A DNA stretch of 5,137 nucleotides from Desulfovibrio sp. (GTDB taxonomy: Bacteria > Desulfobacterota > Desulfovibrionia > Desulfovibrionales > Desulfovibrionaceae). Within the stretch, counting starts at the first letter, position 1, and each line of letters begins with the position of its first letter. Positions 1 to 5,137 of this stretch are shown one piece after another. The stretch spans positions 1 through 5,137 of the forward strand of contig JALHHV010000309.1 of NCBI GenBank assembly GCA_022837365.1, given 5' to 3'. The notes below the pieces were generated by a model. The model had not been told where the DNA came from and ran no database searches. It saw only the letters and a list, made by a program, of their open reading frames with translations. Made by a program: the position numbers and the translations under genes.

Positions 1-183
1 GCCTTCCCCACCCGCAACCTCATCGAGATCATGGGCCACTACCGCTCCGAACGCCTGGCCCTGACCCTGACCGGCAGCGAAGGCCCCTGCGGCATCACCG
101 GCCCCGACGACAGCGAGTACACCGTGATCATCATGCCCATGAAGATCGTGGAAGAGACCTATTACAGCGAAGAGGAAGTGTAG
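1..183 (+). CDS. dnaN: DNA polymerase III beta subunit (sliding clamp), C-terminal end only
   Basis: This is the last 60 codons of a reading frame already open at the left edge, ending in TAG at 181-183. The peptide runs from AFPTRNLIEIMG to IVEETYYSEEEV and contains YTVIIMPMKI, matching the C-terminal strand of DnaN, where the IMPMR(L/I) motif lies near the end of the protein. DnaN is the ring-shaped homodimeric clamp that tethers DNA polymerase III to DNA and recruits other replication and repair proteins through a cleft formed partly by this C-terminal segment. The tail runs about ten residues past IMPM and is acidic (EETYYSEEEV). The identification rests on this short motif plus the gyrB-gyrA neighbours, since dnaN-gyrB-gyrA is a common origin-proximal order. 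The rest of the gene and any dnaA lie outside the window. Confidence 0.93.
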   Translation, partial: AFPTRNLIEIMGHYRSERLALTLTGSEGPCGITGPDDSEYTVIIMPMKIVEETYYSEEEV

Positions 184-235
184 CGCGCAGCGCCGCTTTG
201 GTATCTTCGCAGGCCGTCGGAGGAAGGGGTTTACG

Positions 236-415
236 TTTTTTTACGCCTCCGGCGGGCAGGGGCTGCCGCCCCTGCACCCTGCAAATGGAGTTTATGACGT
301 GCCGTGCCGGATGCGAGGAGTATTCGTGCGCCCCTAGTGTCTCATTTGTGAGACAAGTTCACTAGAGAATGGGGTGCAGGGGCGGCAGCCCCTGCCCGCC
401 GGAGGCTGAAAAAAA
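236..415. repeat. Long inverted repeat between dnaN and gyrB (two copies of a GC-rich intergenic repeat)
   Basis: Positions 245-279 and 372-406 are exact reverse complements over 35 bp. After a two-base mismatch the pairing resumes in a T7 run (236-242) and an A7 run (409-415), giving 44-bp arms with 42 matches around a 92-bp spacer. Each arm is also a hairpin by itself: CAGGGGC/GCCCCTG with a four-base loop (257-274 and 377-394). A third, related copy lies between gyrB and gyrA. Neither arm looks like a standard intrinsic terminator, because on the strand where the A run follows the hairpin there is no T run. Similar GC-rich repeats ending in CCCGCCGGAGGC are, as I recall, common between genes in Desulfovibrio; this was not searched. 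Function is unknown. Confidence 0.85.
334..365. promoter_or_regulatory. Imperfect palindrome in the dnaN-gyrB gap, possible operator or hairpin
   Basis: GTCTCA (339-344) and TGAGAC (349-354) pair around a TTTG loop. Outside them CTAGT (334-338) pairs with ACTAG (361-365), with six unpaired bases (355-360) on the right. The site is AT-richer than its surroundings and sits in the spacer of the long inverted repeat, about 100 bp before the gyrB start. It could be a regulator binding site or an RNA hairpin in the gyrB leader. No regulator family is recognised, and no convincing -35/-10 pair was found beside it. Confidence 0.4.
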
Positions 416-434
416 TGGCGCGCCGCACGGTTAG

Positions 435-2735
<2,301 letters not shown>

Positions 2736-2755
2736 GGGAAGTTGCCTGTTGGGAA

Positions 2756-2800
2756 TGCGGGGCGCTGCCCCGCACCCCGCAAGGGGGCCGCGCCCCCTTG
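2756..2800. repeat. Tandem GC-rich hairpins after gyrB
   Basis: Two perfect hairpins begin about 20 bases after the gyrB stop. The first has an 8-bp stem TGCGGGGC/GCCCCGCA with a three-base loop (2756-2774). The second has a 9-bp stem CAAGGGGGC/GCCCCCTTG with a three-base loop (2780-2800). A weaker CCCC/GGGG pair follows (2802-2815). No T run follows either stem, so intrinsic termination is doubtful; they may slow polymerase or protect the 3' end of the gyrB message. The block resembles dispersed intergenic repeats that I recall from Desulfovibrio-type genomes, not confirmed here. Confidence 0.7.
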
Positions 2801-2816
2801 ACCCCTTGTATGGGGA

Positions 2817-2916
2817 GTGCAGGGGACGGCAGCCGTTAGGTGAGCGCGTAGCGCGAACCTTACGGATGGCGATCGCAGCGCGCGACAGCCCCCTGTCCGC
2901 CGGAGGCGTATAAAAA
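2817..2916. repeat. Third copy of the intergenic repeat, split by a 51-bp structured insert
   Basis: The left part (2817-2834, GTGCAGGGGACGGCAGCC) and right part (2886-2907, CAGCCCCCTG then TCCGCCGGAGGC) together rebuild the repeat found at 372-406, with an A-rich tail at 2912-2916. Between them lie 51 extra bases (2835-2885), flanked by a direct CAGCC at 2830-2834 and 2886-2890. Reading from the CAGCC before it, the insert holds a hairpin of CCGTTAGGT (2833-2841) with ACCTTACGG (2857-2865), one mismatch, and then the 8-bp palindrome GCGATCGC (2869-2876). It is too short to encode anything and may be a miniature repeat element inserted into the older repeat. Confidence 0.65.
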
Positions 2917-2964
2917 TCTGTTCTCTCCGGGCATAGCCGCAACGGCAACCGTCCATCGAGAAGC

Positions 2965-2968
2965 GAGG
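2965..2968 (+). promoter_or_regulatory. Ribosome binding site of gyrA (decides the GTG start)
   Basis: GAGG lies seven bases before GTG 2976, a good Shine-Dalgarno spacing. The start gives [21 protein letters not shown], whose [10 protein letters not shown] lines up with the usual beginning of short-N-terminus GyrA proteins. No ATG lies close by in this frame. Confidence 0.75.
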
Positions 2969-2975
2969 CAAACCA

Positions 2976-5137
<2,162 letters not shown>

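Noticed and set aside
184..244. Intrinsic terminator for dnaN ending in the T7 run at 236-242
   Set aside because: No clear stem directly precedes the T run; the strong hairpin comes after it, the wrong order for termination of dnaN.
2909..2914. TATAAA as a -10 promoter element for gyrA
   Set aside because: It is the A-rich tail of the repeat copy, and no -35-like hexamer lies at the proper distance upstream.

Overview
The window is a GC-rich bacterial replication-gene locus, all genes on the + strand: the 3' end of dnaN (DNA polymerase III sliding clamp), then gyrB and gyrA (the two DNA gyrase subunits); gyrA runs off the right edge. The order dnaN-gyrB-gyrA, the protein wording (for example the GyrA N-terminus with [20 protein letters not shown]), codons ending mostly in G or C, and the GC-rich palindromic intergenic repeats all suggest a Desulfovibrio/Nitratidesulfovibrio-type sulfate reducer near its chromosomal origin. 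The genus is inferred from memory of such genomes, not from a search.

Layout: 1-183 dnaN tail; 184-464 a 281-bp gap with a long inverted repeat (arms 236-279 and 372-415) around a small palindrome (334-365); 465-2735 gyrB; 2736-2975 a 240-bp gap with two tandem GC hairpins (2756-2800) and a third copy of the repeat, split by about 51 bp (2817-2916); 2976 to the end gyrA. GyrB (ATPase and TOPRIM) and GyrA (DNA cleavage and wrapping) form the A2B2 enzyme that introduces negative supercoils. The clamp and gyrase both serve replication.

The unusual part is that both gyrase genes lack internal conserved sequence at three clean points. GyrB lacks about 42 residues in its ATPase domain, in frame, including the equivalents of E. 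coli Arg136 and Thr165. GyrA lacks about 41 nt after codon 183 and about 40 nt just after the GyrA box, so its middle third (3526-4512) is in another frame. The two GyrA losses add up to a multiple of three and the wrong frame happens to have no stop, so one continuous but partly nonsensical ORF runs from 2976 to the window end. Gyrase is essential and the rest of both genes is well conserved, so assembly or consensus error is the most likely explanation. Real deletions, or a second intact gyrase elsewhere, cannot be excluded from this sequence. I saw no new system, mobile element with a transposase, RNA gene or CRISPR array.
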